NCBI RefSeq assembly: GCF_900091625.1
Contig: NZ_FMIC01000002.1
Coordinates: 2,108,001 to 2,172,000, forward strand
Direction: 5' to 3'
DNA: 64,000 bases
Source of the DNA: Micromonospora peucetia
Lineage (GTDB): Bacteria; Actinomycetota; Actinomycetes; Mycobacteriales; Micromonosporaceae
Part shown: positions 1-8,011 of the stretch, in pieces
Layout of the letters: each line of letters begins with the position of its first letter
How positions within the stretch are numbered: position 1 is the stretch's first letter
The notes under the pieces: model-generated
What the model saw: the letters and a program-made list of their open reading frames with translations, nothing else
Told to the model about the DNA's origin: nothing
Databases searched by the model: none
Program-made: the position numbers and the translations under genes

Positions 1-111
1 TGGCGTCGACCCGACCTGGCCTCGCCGCAGCCGAAGGAGCCGGTGACTGTCACGGCGCCACCAGCCTCGGCCAGCAACAGCGAGGATGGGCGGACGGTGG
101 ACGGCGGATGA
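1..111 (+). CDS. possible 3' end of an upstream gene (partial)
   Basis: Frame 1 is open from the first base to a TGA at 109-111 and encodes a Pro/Ala/Ser/Glu-rich tail (PQPKEPVTVTAPPASASN and so on). The composition fits the disordered C-terminus of a secreted or membrane protein whose body lies left of the window. Nothing here identifies a family, and the open stretch is short enough to be chance in G+C-rich DNA. Confidence 0.3.
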   Translation, partial: WRRPDLASPQPKEPVTVTAPPASASNSEDGRTVDGG

Positions 112-170
112 CGTTCTGATGGCGGCCTGTCGGATCCTTCGGGCATCCGACAGGAGCCGGAGGGATCCTC

Positions 171-726
171 ATGTTGAGGAAGAAGATCGCCCACCTGGGC
201 GGTGCGCTGGCGTTCTGCCTGGCTGGCGTCGTTGCCCCGCAGACAGCGTTGGCTGCCCCGCCAACGGTGCCGGCTGCTCCGAGTGCGGTGGAGGAGCAAT
301 CGGCCACGGTGAGTGCCGAGGAGTTGGACCCGCAGACCGCCACCATGATTCCGGAAGCCGAAACTGGCGGCCACCGGCTGTGGATCGGTGTGTGACGGCA
401 AAACCCGGCGACGTACAAGATCTACCACAGTGGGTGCTCAACCTGTTACCACTACTGCGCCGACGACGCGCAGACCGTCGCGAGTAACACCGACGGCATA
501 AACCTGGAACTGCGGTACAGCCCCTCGCTGCCGGACGGCCTGGACCCGGGTCTCGTCGGACTTCTACTACCCGACCGTCCGCAGTTACTACCTGGACGGC
601 GGGGTCCGGACCTCGTACAGCGGCTTCGCGGGCGCCTACTACACGCCGATGGTCAACGATGCGGGTTTACTCGCCCGGGCGGAGGCGAGCGCCGGCCCCA
701 CGACCTGGTGGACGTCGAAGTACTGA
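171..726 (+). pseudogene. broken gene for a small secreted cysteine/tyrosine-rich protein
   Basis: An ATG at 171 follows a good ribosome site (aggagccggaggg, 152-164). The first 30 residues are a clear signal peptide (KK, then a hydrophobic core, then QTALA-A). The frame stops at TGA 393-395 after 74 codons, but the same frame continues with protein-like sequence (TYKIYHSGCSTCYHYCADDA). Near 535-541 the reading then moves one frame over into an aromatic-rich tail (DFYYPTVRSYYLDGG, ending TTWWTSKY) with a stop at 724-726. The pattern, one internal stop plus one frameshift, indicates a formerly exported protein of about 180 residues. I do not recognise the family. Sequencing error could explain the frameshift but not easily both lesions. 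Confidence 0.55.
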
Positions 727-978
727 GACCCGGACCAACGGCGGTACTGACAGGGAGGCACCCTGCCCGCTCCTGGATGTCGCGTTCCGGGCGTCCACGT
801 TGACGCCGGTCGGCTCGTTGAGCACTATCAAACATCCGGTGGTCGAGCTGCTTTCCCGCACCGCTGGGGCAGCTCAACGGCGTACCGGTCGGGAATCCCT
901 GACCCGTCTGGACGCAATCTGGGAATGACCCGGGATTACCTGCCAGACCGGGCGAGGCGGCTGTGACGGAAGGCTGAC

Positions 979-1323
979 ATGGAGTTGACCGGTGCGAGCG
1001 CCGTCGATGTAATCCTGCCCGCATTGCTCGGCACGGCCTGGCTCGGCCTGACCCTCGCCCGTCGGATGTCCGGGTGGTTCTTCGGCCTGGGCGGATGCGT
1101 CGCACTGCTCTGCTTTCCCGCCGGAATTATGGCTGGCCGGTTCGAGCTCGGCGACACCGACTGCACACCGGGCAACCTGTGTTTCTCCGCCAACATGGTC
1201 GACTGGTGGCTAAACGGGCTGTTCGGTCTGTTGACGGTCGCGGTGTTGGCGATCCTTTCCGGGGTTCGCAAGATCTTCGCCGGCGTGGACGACGGGGAGG
1301 TGGCGCCGGAAGAACGAGGATGA
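979..1323 (+). CDS. small integral membrane protein, unknown function
   Basis: 114 residues, ATG preceded by ggaagg (967-972). Three hydrophobic segments are visible: about 8-26 (VILPALLGTAWLGLTLA), 32-50 (WFFGLGGCVALLCFPAGIM) and 78-95 (LFGLLTVAVLAILSG), followed by an acidic cytoplasmic-looking tail (GVDDGEVAPEE). Between segments two and three lies an extracytoplasmic loop with two Cys (DTDCTPGNLCFS) that could form a disulfide. No family recognised. It stands alone between the broken secreted-protein gene and the SARP pseudogene. Confidence 0.6.
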   Translation: MELTGASAVDVILPALLGTAWLGLTLARRMSGWFFGLGGCVALLCFPAGIMAGRFELGDTDCTPGNLCFSANMVDWWLNGLFGLLTVAVLAILSGVRKIFAGVDDGEVAPEERG

Positions 1324-1468
1324 CGTGGTGCGGGAGGAGGTTCTGACACATCAGGAGTTTTCTCCGGCATCCATCGGACCGGTCCGGGGTCGGCTCGTTA
1401 CCAGGTGAATCCCCAACGGCCCGTCTCGGCTCACGGGATGCCTGTTCGTTACCCCAGCGGATACGTCG

Positions 1469-2304
1469 TCAGCCGAGCGTGGCATGCGTTCCCTTCACCG
1501 CGAGGATCTCCGCCGGCCCTTGGGCATCCGCATCGTTGATCAGAGTCTGTACTGCCTGGGACAGATCGACGAGCGCGGTCTGGATTGCCTTGAGTGTCGG
1601 CAGGTTGGTCGTCTCGCCTGGCTGGGTAGCATTTGCCGGCCCCCGCAACTGCGTCTCCAGCCGGAGCAGGGCAGGGCCCAGGCCGAGCCCCAGTTCCCGG
1701 TCCAACCGCTGGCGGAGTCGTCGGAGCACCTCCAGCGCGTCGGCCGTACGGAACGCGTGGTGTAGTGCCTGGGCCAGACAGGCGTGCAGGAACTCGTTGT
1801 ACGGATAAATCTGCGTCCACAGGCTCAGGTCGGGGACCCAGGGCCCCGGCAAAGTCGCGGCGTGTCCGATACCGCACCGCATCGGAGCCGCATGCGTCGC
1901 TGCCGTGCGTATCCGGAGCCCCGCCAGCCTCGGTGATCATGAAGTTGACTGGCGGGAACCGGGCATTTTGCACCGCTAGCTTCATGATCAACACGGTGGG
2001 AAGAGGCGCTCCTGGCCACGCGCTGCTCCAGAATGTATTGGGACCCGCGCCTCAACACGGTCTGTGGGTGTCCGTGTTCAACTAATCGGGAATTGAGGGA
2101 GCCGACGCAGCTTTGCACCTGTTGACGGGCCGTGGCCGGCGGATTGCCTGGCCAGGTGGCGTCGATCAGCCGGTCCACCGATACGGCGGCGTTGTTGCTT
2201 ATCAGCAGTGCGGCCAGTAGGTTTCGTTGGCGTGGACTGGAAAGCGGGAAAAAGAAGTCTCCGCTGGAAATCATCAGTGGCCCGAGAATCTTGAACCGCA
2301 CCAT
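1469..2304 (-). pseudogene. SARP/AfsR-type transcriptional activator, disrupted
   Basis: The N-terminal part, reading back from ATG 2304, is a typical OmpR-like DNA-binding domain of SARP regulators: KILGPL start, SPRQRNLLAALLI, VDRLIDATWPGNPPATARQQVQS and the wing end VLRRGSQYIL. After about residue 95 the reading becomes unrelated to SARPs, and a palindromic element (1932-1992) lies in that stretch. The C-terminal half of the bacterial transcriptional activation domain continues in another frame at about 1820-1469 (NEFLHACLAQALHHAFRTAD, EVLRRLRQRLDRELGLGLGP). About 60 residues expected between the two halves are missing. The gene therefore suffered insertion plus deletion. SARPs normally activate specialised-metabolite clusters, but no biosynthetic cluster is seen beside it. 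Confidence 0.75.
1932..1992. repeat. palindromic MITE-like element inside the SARP pseudogene
   Basis: Two imperfect inverted arms of 18 bases (1932-1949 and 1975-1992) share a perfect core TGATCATGAAG and flank a 25-base spacer. Each arm itself contains TGATCA. The element sits exactly where the SARP reading frame loses similarity to its family. I recall closely similar TGATCATGAAG palindromes as abundant intergenic repeats in Micromonospora genomes, but cannot verify this here. Confidence 0.55.
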
Positions 2305-2417
2305 ACGTACCCCGTGCTGGCGTAGTCACGCGACTATGTCATTAAAGCATCAGAAAGTCAGGAGACTTCGATGTCTATGGCCGGGCGTACTTCGAGGCGC
2401 TATGTCGGTGGTGAATG

Positions 2418-4832
2418 TCACAAGCGGTAAATCGCCATGTTCCCTATTTCCTCGCGGGTGATGCCGAGCCCGTCGACCGGTGCGTCGATGGTGATCTCCC
2501 ACGGTGTCCCGGCGATCTGGTCGCGCATCAGCAGCACGTTGCGGACCCCGAGGACGCGAAGGTAGTCGACGCTGGTCTGGTCGGGGAAGGAGAGCGTCAC
2601 CCGGCGTACGTCGTCGAGTTGGCTCGGTGTGAAACCGCTCCCTCCGTTCACCACGTCCTGGAACTTGGTCGTGGACCAGAGCATCACCGGCTGGTCGAGG
2701 CTCTGGTTGCTCGGCAGCACCAGCATCGGCCCGTTCACGGTCCGCATCGCGGCCGGCTGGGACGGCACGATCGGGTGCGGCGTGGAGTTCAGCCCTTCGC
2801 CGATCACCAGCACGAGCGGCAGCAGGGTGGCCAGCCGCAGCCACGGGCCCGGCCAGGAGGGGATCCGCTCGGCGGAGATCTCCCGGACCCGGGCCGCGAA
2901 CGCGCTGACCGCGCCCGCCGCCAGCAACCCGAGCAGCAGCGTCGTCCAGAGCATCAACCGGCCCGGCGTACGCAGGCCGTTCCACCCGGGCAGGTGCTCG
3001 AACAATGGCACATAGGTGAAGGCGCCGTCGAAGAACCGGGTGCCCATGGCGAACACCATGGTCACCACCACTCCGGCGAGCAGCAGCAGCCGGTGACGCA
3101 GTTTCCAGACCGAGAAGAAGAGCCCGCCGGCAGCGAGCGCGTAGAGCACGAAGCCAGGCAGCAGGGTCATCTCCGGGTGCCAGGGCAGCGAGGCCCTCGC
3201 TCCCTCGTGCAACGCGCCCCAGATCCGCGACTCGGCGGGCGCGGTGAAGAAGCCGCTCGCCGGTGGGGAGTAGACGGCGATGTCGCCGATGGAGCGCTCC
3301 GCGTTCGGGTGGGCCTTCGCCACCGTGAAGAACGGGATGGCCAGCAGCACGCCGACGCCGGCGAAGAGCAGGCCGCCGACCAGGTCCGCGATCAGCAGCC
3401 GGCGGCCGAACGGGCGCTTGACCGGCCGGATCACCCACCGCCGCAGGAACCAGGTGACGGCCGCCACCAGCACGGTGCCACCCAGGAAGTACGCGAACGG
3501 CAGCCCGATTCCGAAGCCGAGACTGAGTTGCCAGGCCGCGACCAACCAGCCCGTGTAGACCCAGCCGTCGTGCCGGCGCTCGGGACGGTATCCGTGCCGC
3601 AGCGACCAGCCGTGCCCCCGGGCGAGCATGGCCAGCGCGAGCGGAATGCCGCCGTTGGAGATCACGTGCAGGTGCCCGGCCTGGGCCAGCAGCCAGGGCG
3701 CGTAGGCGAAGCTCGCCCCGGCCACCGCGGAGCCGATCCGGCCCGCACCGAGCTGCCGGGCCAGCGCGTACGCCCCGAGCGTGGCGAGCGCGTGGGCCAG
3801 CACGAACATGATGTTGTAGCGGAGCACGGCGGCCTCGGGGCCGGTGCCGATCATGCCCGCCGGGGCGTACCCGAGCAGGGTGTCGGAGAAGGCGAAGCTC
3901 CAGTTCTCCGGGAAGAACGCGTTCGACTGCCACAGCTGGGCCGGGTTCGTCAGCAGGATGTGCCCCGACCAGGCCATCTGCCACGCCTGGAGGCTGGGAT
4001 CCCAATAGTCCTGCGGCAGCGTGTGCAGGGGGTAGCGCAGGGTGGGCCAGGTCAGCAGCACGGCCAATGCCAGCGAGGCGAGCGTCGCGAGCGTCCACTC
4101 GTGGACCAGCAGTCGGCCGACCGCCCGGGTGGTGGCCCGTGCGGCGCGTCCGAGCAGGGAGGGCACCGGCTCGGGGGCGGACGCGAAGGCCTCCCACCGG
4201 TCGGGCTTCTCCTCCTTGGTGCTTCCGTCCTCGCCCTTTCCGGCGGCAGTCTTCTCGTCGCCTTTACCCGCGCCCTCGGTGCCGCTCCTGGCCCCGGCCT
4301 TGCCGGCCTTGTCGGCCGCGTCAGCCTCGGCATCGGCCTTGCCGGCACTGGTCTTGACCGGTCCGGCCTTGTCTGCCGGGTCGGCCGCGCCGCTCCCGGT
4401 CCCGGCGGTGCCGGCCGTGCCGGCCTTGGATCCGGCCGCACCGGCTTTGTCGGCTGCGTCAGCCTTCGTGTCGGTCTTGCCGTTCCTGGCCGCCGTGCCG
4501 GGCGTGGCGGCGGGTGTGCTGACCTTCTCGACGGGGTCAGCCTTCGTGGCGGGGCGGGCGGCGTCGGGCGGGTCCCCGGTGGGCTTCGCACCACCGGTGC
4601 CAGCCCGTTCCCCGGTGTCGGTGGTGCCGGCCGTGGTGCCCGTACCGCCGGTCGTGCGGGCCCGGTCGGAGGCCTTCCGGTCCGCGGAGTCGCCCGACGT
4701 GCTCGGGCGGGGCCCGCCGCCGGCCGCTGCAGCCTCGCCGTCGTCCGGTGCGGCCTCGCCGCTGGCCGGTGCGAACCGCGCGGCGGCATTGTCGGGACGG
4801 GAGCTGCCGGCGGCGGACTGCTCGGTCGTCAT
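2418..4832 (-). CDS. membrane protein, GT-C/YfhO-like glycosyltransferase with a long hydrophilic N-terminal tail
   Basis: 804 residues from ATG 4832, which overlaps the stop of the endonuclease IV gene by four bases (ATGA). Residues 1 to about 225 are hydrophilic and low-complexity, rich in Ala, Gly, Lys, Thr and Asp with KAG/KADA-like runs reminiscent of histone H1 tails. From about 235 a membrane region with roughly ten hydrophobic segments begins ([15 protein letters not shown]); its first long loop has [14 protein letters not shown], a D-x-D-bearing loop of the sort seen in GT-C transferases that use polyprenyl-phosphate sugars. The C-terminal 120 residues are a soluble extracytoplasmic domain. 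Role inferred: transfer of a sugar to lipid or cell-wall glycan outside the membrane. The upstream in-frame reading to 5624 is a shadow of the neighbour. Confidence 0.7.
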   Translation of the reverse strand: MTTEQSAAGSSRPDNAAARFAPASGEAAPDDGEAAAAGGGPRPSTSGDSADRKASDRARTTGGTGTTAGTTDTGERAGTGGAKPTGDPPDAARPATKADPVEKVSTPAATPGTAARNGKTDTKADAADKAGAAGSKAGTAGTAGTGSGAADPADKAGPVKTSAGKADAEADAADKAGKAGARSGTEGAGKGDEKTAAGKGEDGSTKEEKPDRWEAFASAPEPVPSLLGRAARATTRAVGRLLVHEWTLATLASLALAVLLTWPTLRYPLHTLPQDYWDPSLQAWQMAWSGHILLTNPAQLWQSNAFFPENWSFAFSDTLLGYAPAGMIGTGPEAAVLRYNIMFVLAHALATLGAYALARQLGAGRIGSAVAGASFAYAPWLLAQAGHLHVISNGGIPLALAMLARGHGWSLRHGYRPERRHDGWVYTGWLVAAWQLSLGFGIGLPFAYFLGGTVLVAAVTWFLRRWVIRPVKRPFGRRLLIADLVGGLLFAGVGVLLAIPFFTVAKAHPNAERSIGDIAVYSPPASGFFTAPAESRIWGALHEGARASLPWHPEMTLLPGFVLYALAAGGLFFSVWKLRHRLLLLAGVVVTMVFAMGTRFFDGAFTYVPLFEHLPGWNGLRTPGRLMLWTTLLLGLLAAGAVSAFAARVREISAERIPSWPGPWLRLATLLPLVLVIGEGLNSTPHPIVPSQPAAMRTVNGPMLVLPSNQSLDQPVMLWSTTKFQDVVNGGSGFTPSQLDDVRRVTLSFPDQTSVDYLRVLGVRNVLLMRDQIAGTPWEITIDAPVDGLGITREEIGNMAIYRL

Positions 4833-5620
4833 GCCTTCGGGCTCCCCGCGCCCAGCCGGTCCCGCAGGAAGGCGATGTCGGCGCCCTGACCGTCGACCCC
4901 GCCCGGGGTCTCGACGATGACCGGTGCGTCGGCCGCACGGATCAGCGCCACCACCAGCTCCGGATCGATCGTGCCGCCGTCGAGGTTGTCGTGCCGGTCC
5001 TGGCCCGAGTTGAACGCGCCCTTGGAGTTGTTGGCGTGCACCAGGTCGATCCGCCCGGTGATCGCCTTGACCCGGTCGACCAGCCCGAGCAGTTCCTCGC
5101 CGCCGGCGTGGGCGTGGCAGGTGTCCAGGCAGAAGCCCACCTCGTGGTCGCCCACGGCGTCCCAGAGCCGGGCGAGCGCGTCGAGCCGCCGGGCGCACGC
5201 GTTGTCGCCGCCGGCGGTGTTCTCGATCAGGACCGGCACGCCGAAGCCGCCGGAGTCCGCCGCGTACGCGAAGGTCTTGCGCCAGTTGTCGAAGCCGACG
5301 GCCAGGTCGTCGCCGGCGTTGACGTGCCCGCCGTGCACGATCAGCCCCTTCGCGCCGATGGCGGCGGCTGCCTGGGCGTGCCCGAGCAGCAGCTTGCGGC
5401 TGGGGATCCGGATCCGGTTGTTCAGGGTCGCGACGTTGATGACGTACGGCGCGTGCACGTAGAGGTCGACGTCGGCGGCCCGCAGCCGCTCCGCGTCCTC
5501 CCGCGGCTTCGGTGCCTTCCACCCCTGCGGGTCGGAGAGAAAGAACTGCACGGCCTCGGCCCCGCGGGCGGTCGCCTCCGCCATCGGGTCGGTCGAATCG
5601 ACGTGGGCTCCGATACGCAT
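4829..5620 (-). CDS. nfo: endonuclease IV (AP endonuclease)
   Basis: 263 residues, a TIM-barrel of the AP endonuclease 2 family that cleaves DNA 5' to abasic sites in base excision repair, using three metal ions. Metal-ligand motifs are present in order: [38 protein letters not shown] with [11 protein letters not shown], and VIVETPG. Length is slightly short of the usual 270-285 but no motif is missing. Start ATG at 5620 ([12 protein letters not shown]) is the classic N-terminus of the family; the longer open frame to 5860 has no matching sequence. Translationally coupled to the downstream membrane glycosyltransferase. Confidence 0.93.
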   Translation of the reverse strand: MRIGAHVDSTDPMAEATARGAEAVQFFLSDPQGWKAPKPREDAERLRAADVDLYVHAPYVINVATLNNRIRIPSRKLLLGHAQAAAAIGAKGLIVHGGHVNAGDDLAVGFDNWRKTFAYAADSGGFGVPVLIENTAGGDNACARRLDALARLWDAVGDHEVGFCLDTCHAHAGGEELLGLVDRVKAITGRIDLVHANNSKGAFNSGQDRHDNLDGGTIDPELVVALIRAADAPVIVETPGGVDGQGADIAFLRDRLGAGSPKA

Positions 5621-6258
5621 GCACGGGAGCCTACGTCGCGTCGCTGACAGCCGGCATGACGGCGGTGGCGGTGTCGCCGGCCCACGCGTCACCTCCCGGC
5701 GTCGGTGGTCGTTGATGCGAGTGGGATCCATGGTGCCGCCGTCGGCCCCGGGACGGCCGTCGGTGGGCCTGCCAGGGACGCGTCGAACCGCCCGAGAGCA
5801 GGGGCACCCCCGCCGCGCGGCCCGGCGTGGCGGGGGCCACCCTGGCCCGACCGGGATCATTGGGAAATTTGTCAGTGAATTCTGCTATTTCCTCCGACAA
5901 GGTGTAAGAGCCGTTGTAACGTCGGTAACAACACGATAAAGCTCCGCGGGGCGTCCCCGGTCCAACCTCATCGGTGTGGTCGTTCCTCCCCAGGTCCCAC
6001 CCAAGGAATGCGGACGGGACGCCCCGCGGCCTCGTGTACGGGGGCTCGCATCGACACCGAAGTCGACGCGGGCCCCCGTCGCTCTGGCCCGGTGGGAAGG
6101 GTCCCGCCGACCACCCCGAACATGATCGTCCGGACCGGGTATCCTGGTCAGGTTGTCCGCGTCCGGCCGGGTTCCCCCGGAACCGGCGTGGGCCACGACG
6201 CACGACCTCCTGCCACGGAAGGACCGTGGCCGCTTAGCCCACAGGAGGTGAGCACGTC
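5621..6258. other. 638-base divergent region between nfo and rpsF
   Basis: No convincing gene. Bases 5865-5945 are unusually A+T-rich for the window and hold a 20-base inverted repeat (5913-5932, GTTGTAAC-GTCG-GTAACAAC, one mismatch) followed by GATAAA, so this is the likeliest promoter/operator zone. A 14-base inverted repeat (5944-5957 with 6016-6029, ccgcggggcgtccc) and two further hairpins lie between it and rpsF, giving a structured leader of up to about 300 bases. Confidence 0.55.
6038..6230 (+). promoter_or_regulatory. structured 5' leader of the rpsF operon
   Basis: Two hairpins precede rpsF. The first (6038-6079) pairs ACGGGGGC with GCCCCCGT, then, after an internal loop, TCGAC with GTCGA. 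The second (6212-6230) pairs GCCACGG with CCGTGGC around a five-base loop, 12 bases before the ribosome site. In many bacteria the S6-S18 complex binds a hairpin in its own rpsF leader to repress translation; whether the second hairpin is that element is inference from position only. A TATCCT box near 6138 could be a nearer promoter. Confidence 0.4.
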
Positions 6259-6549
6259 TTGCGTCATTACGAAATCATGGTGATCCTCGACTCCAGCCTC
6301 GAGGAACGCACCGTCGCACCGTCGCTCGACACGTACCTGAACGTGATCCGGACTGCGGGTGGCTCGGTGGAGAAGACCGACGTGTGGGGCCGTAGGCGCC
6401 TCGCGTACGAGATCAACAAGAAGGCCGAAGGCATCTACGCCGTCATCGACCTGCAGGCGACGCCCGCAGCGGTGGCCGAGCTTGAGCGTCAGCTGCGGCT
6501 CAACGAGTCCGTGCTGCGCACCAAGGTCATCCGGCCGGAGATGCGCTAA
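6259..6549 (+). CDS. rpsF: 30S ribosomal protein S6
   Basis: 96 residues, the usual length. Binds the central domain of 16S rRNA together with S18. The start is a TTG at 6259 ([14 protein letters not shown]), set by a strong aggaggtg at 6243-6250 with eight bases spacing. Family landmarks: YEIMVILD at the N-terminus, [20 protein letters not shown] and the C-terminal [14 protein letters not shown]. First gene of the rpsF-ssb-rpsR-rplI operon that is conserved across actinobacteria. Confidence 0.97.
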   Translation: MRHYEIMVILDSSLEERTVAPSLDTYLNVIRTAGGSVEKTDVWGRRRLAYEINKKAEGIYAVIDLQATPAAVAELERQLRLNESVLRTKVIRPEMR

Positions 6550-6648
6550 GCATTCAATCCCCGATTCACCCGGATCAGCCTCATCGGTCCTGTCGGAGGG
6601 CTCTGAGAGCCTGTACGGCAGAACTGATGAGTGCGCGAGGAGATGGTC

Positions 6649-7176
6649 ATGGCAGGAGACACCACCATCACGGTCATCGGCAACCTGACCGATGACCCCG
6701 AGTTGCGGTTCACCCCGTCCGGTGCGGCGGTCGCCAAGTTCCGGGTCGCTTCGACGCCCCGATTCATGGACAAGGCCTCCGGCGAGTGGAAGGACGGCGA
6801 GCCGCTCTTCCTGGCGTGCACCGTGTGGCGGCAGGCGGCGGAGCACGTCGCCGAGTCGCTCCAGCGGGGCGCCCGCGTGATCGTCTCGGGCCGGCTGCGT
6901 CAGCGGTCGTACGAGACGCGCGAGGGCGAGAAGCGCACCGTCATCGAGCTTGAGGTCGACGAGATCGGCCCGTCGCTGCGCTACGCCACGGCGAAGGTGC
7001 AGAAGATGTCCCGCTCCGGCGGTGGCGGCGGCGGCTTCGGTGGCGGCGGTGGTGGTGGAGGCAGCCAGGGCGGCGGCGGAGGCAACTTCGACGACCCCTG
7101 GGCCTCGGCTGCACCGGCAGCACCCTCGCGCGGTGGTTCGGGTGGCGGCAACTTTGACGAGGAGCCCCCGTTCTAA
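6649..7176 (+). CDS. ssb: single-stranded DNA-binding protein
   Basis: 175 residues. An OB-fold occupies about residues 1-110 ([58 protein letters not shown]), followed by a Gly-rich flexible linker and the acidic tip DEEPPF that recruits replication and repair partners. It coats single-stranded DNA at forks. ATG 6649 is chosen because gcgaggag (6634-6642) lies six bases upstream; an in-frame GTG (6631) and ATG (6643) would extend it by up to six residues. A glycine run (about 7018-7080) makes the linker low-complexity. Confidence 0.96.
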   Translation: MAGDTTITVIGNLTDDPELRFTPSGAAVAKFRVASTPRFMDKASGEWKDGEPLFLACTVWRQAAEHVAESLQRGARVIVSGRLRQRSYETREGEKRTVIELEVDEIGPSLRYATAKVQKMSRSGGGGGGFGGGGGGGGSQGGGGGNFDDPWASAAPAAPSRGGSGGGNFDEEPPF

Positions 7177-7217
7177 TGGCGCCGAGCGCCCGCGATCGCA
7201 AACCAGGAGCACGAGCA

Positions 7218-7457
7218 ATGGCCAAGGCCGCTGCACTTCGCAAACCGAAGAAGAAGGTGAACCCGCTAGACAAGGACGGGATCACCTACATCGATTACAA
7301 GGACACCGCGCTGCTGCGCAAGTTCATCTCCGACCGCGGCAAGATCCGCGCTCGGCGGGTGACCGGCGTGACCTCGCAGCAGCAGCGGCAGATCGCCCGT
7401 GCGGTCAAGAACGCCCGCGAGATGGCGCTCCTGCCGTACACGGCCACGGCCCGCTGA
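7218..7457 (+). CDS. rpsR: 30S ribosomal protein S18, zinc-independent (C-minus) type
   Basis: 79 residues, ATG 7218 after ccaggagc. Partners S6 on 16S rRNA. Landmarks [29 protein letters not shown] and [12 protein letters not shown] are intact. The Cys positions that form a zinc ribbon in C-plus S18 proteins are lost: the stretch reads [11 protein letters not shown] instead of a C-x-x-C, and GVTSQQQ instead of a Cys-containing loop. In streptomycetes and mycobacteria such C-minus forms are often the zinc-starvation paralogue; here it is the copy in the main operon. Confidence 0.96.
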   Translation: MAKAAALRKPKKKVNPLDKDGITYIDYKDTALLRKFISDRGKIRARRVTGVTSQQQRQIARAVKNAREMALLPYTATAR

Positions 7458-7471
7458 GAGGAGGCACCGAT

Positions 7472-7918
7472 ATGAAGATCATCCTGACTCAGGAGGTGTC
7501 CGGCCTCGGTGCCCCGGGTGACATCGTCGAGGTCAAGAACGGCTACGGCCGTAACTACCTGCTGCCGCAGGGCTTCGCGATCACCTGGACCAAGGGTGCG
7601 GAGAAGCAGGTCACGGTCATCAAGCGGGCCCGCTCGGCCCGTGAGATCCGCGACCTCGGCCACGCCAACGAGGTCAAGGGCCAGCTTGAGGGCCTCAAGA
7701 TCAACCTGAAGGCCCGCGCCGGCGACGGTGGTCGGCTCTTCGGCTCGGTCACCCCGACCGAGATCGTCGAAGCCGTCAAGGCCGCCGGTGGTCCGGCCCT
7801 CGACCGTCGTCGGCTGGAGCTGACCGGCGCCATCAAGTCGACCGGTTCCTACCCGGTGCGGATCAAGCTGCACCCCGAGGTGACCGCCAAGTTCGACCTC
7901 AACGTCGTCCAGGGCTGA
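7472..7918 (+). CDS. rplI: 50S ribosomal protein L9
   Basis: 148 residues, standard length. N-terminal rRNA-binding domain (MKIILTQEVSGLGAPGDIVEVKNGYGRNYLLPQGFA), a long connecting helix (about 45-75) and the C-terminal domain (GRLFGSVTPTEIVEAV, RRRLELTGAIKSTGSYPV). Ribosome site gagaggagg (7456-7463) overlaps the stop of rpsR by two bases, so the genes are tightly coupled. The operon ends here at a strong hairpin. Confidence 0.97.
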   Translation: MKIILTQEVSGLGAPGDIVEVKNGYGRNYLLPQGFAITWTKGAEKQVTVIKRARSAREIRDLGHANEVKGQLEGLKINLKARAGDGGRLFGSVTPTEIVEAVKAAGGPALDRRRLELTGAIKSTGSYPVRIKLHPEVTAKFDLNVVQG

Positions 7919-7938
7919 CACCTCACCCCAGCACCACG

Positions 7939-7970
7939 ACAGGGCCCGCACCGACCGGTGCGGGCCCTGT
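7939..7970. terminator. hairpin terminator after rplI
   Basis: A perfect 15-base stem, acagggcccgcaccg with cggtgcgggccctgt, separated by two bases, 20 bases after the rplI stop and before the end of the convergent membrane-protein gene. It has no T-run and could serve both strands. Confidence 0.8.
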
Positions 7971-8011
7971 TCGCTGCCCGGTCGACGCCGGCCCTCAGGG
8001 GCGGCACCGAA

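Noticed and set aside
1825..2304. Intact 159-residue regulator
   Set aside because: Only the first 95 residues fit a SARP; the rest is out-of-family sequence across the palindromic insert.
2415..4889. 824-residue open frame on the plus strand
   Set aside because: A G+C-rich shadow of the membrane-protein gene: composition is Arg/Gly/His/Gln-rich, with no domain, no ribosome site and no hydrophobic pattern.
4833..5624. In-frame upward extension of the membrane glycosyltransferase to 1068 residues
   Set aside because: It runs antiparallel in frame over the well-conserved endonuclease IV gene on the same strand in another frame, is Arg/Gly-rich, and the ATGA overlap gives a natural start at 4832.
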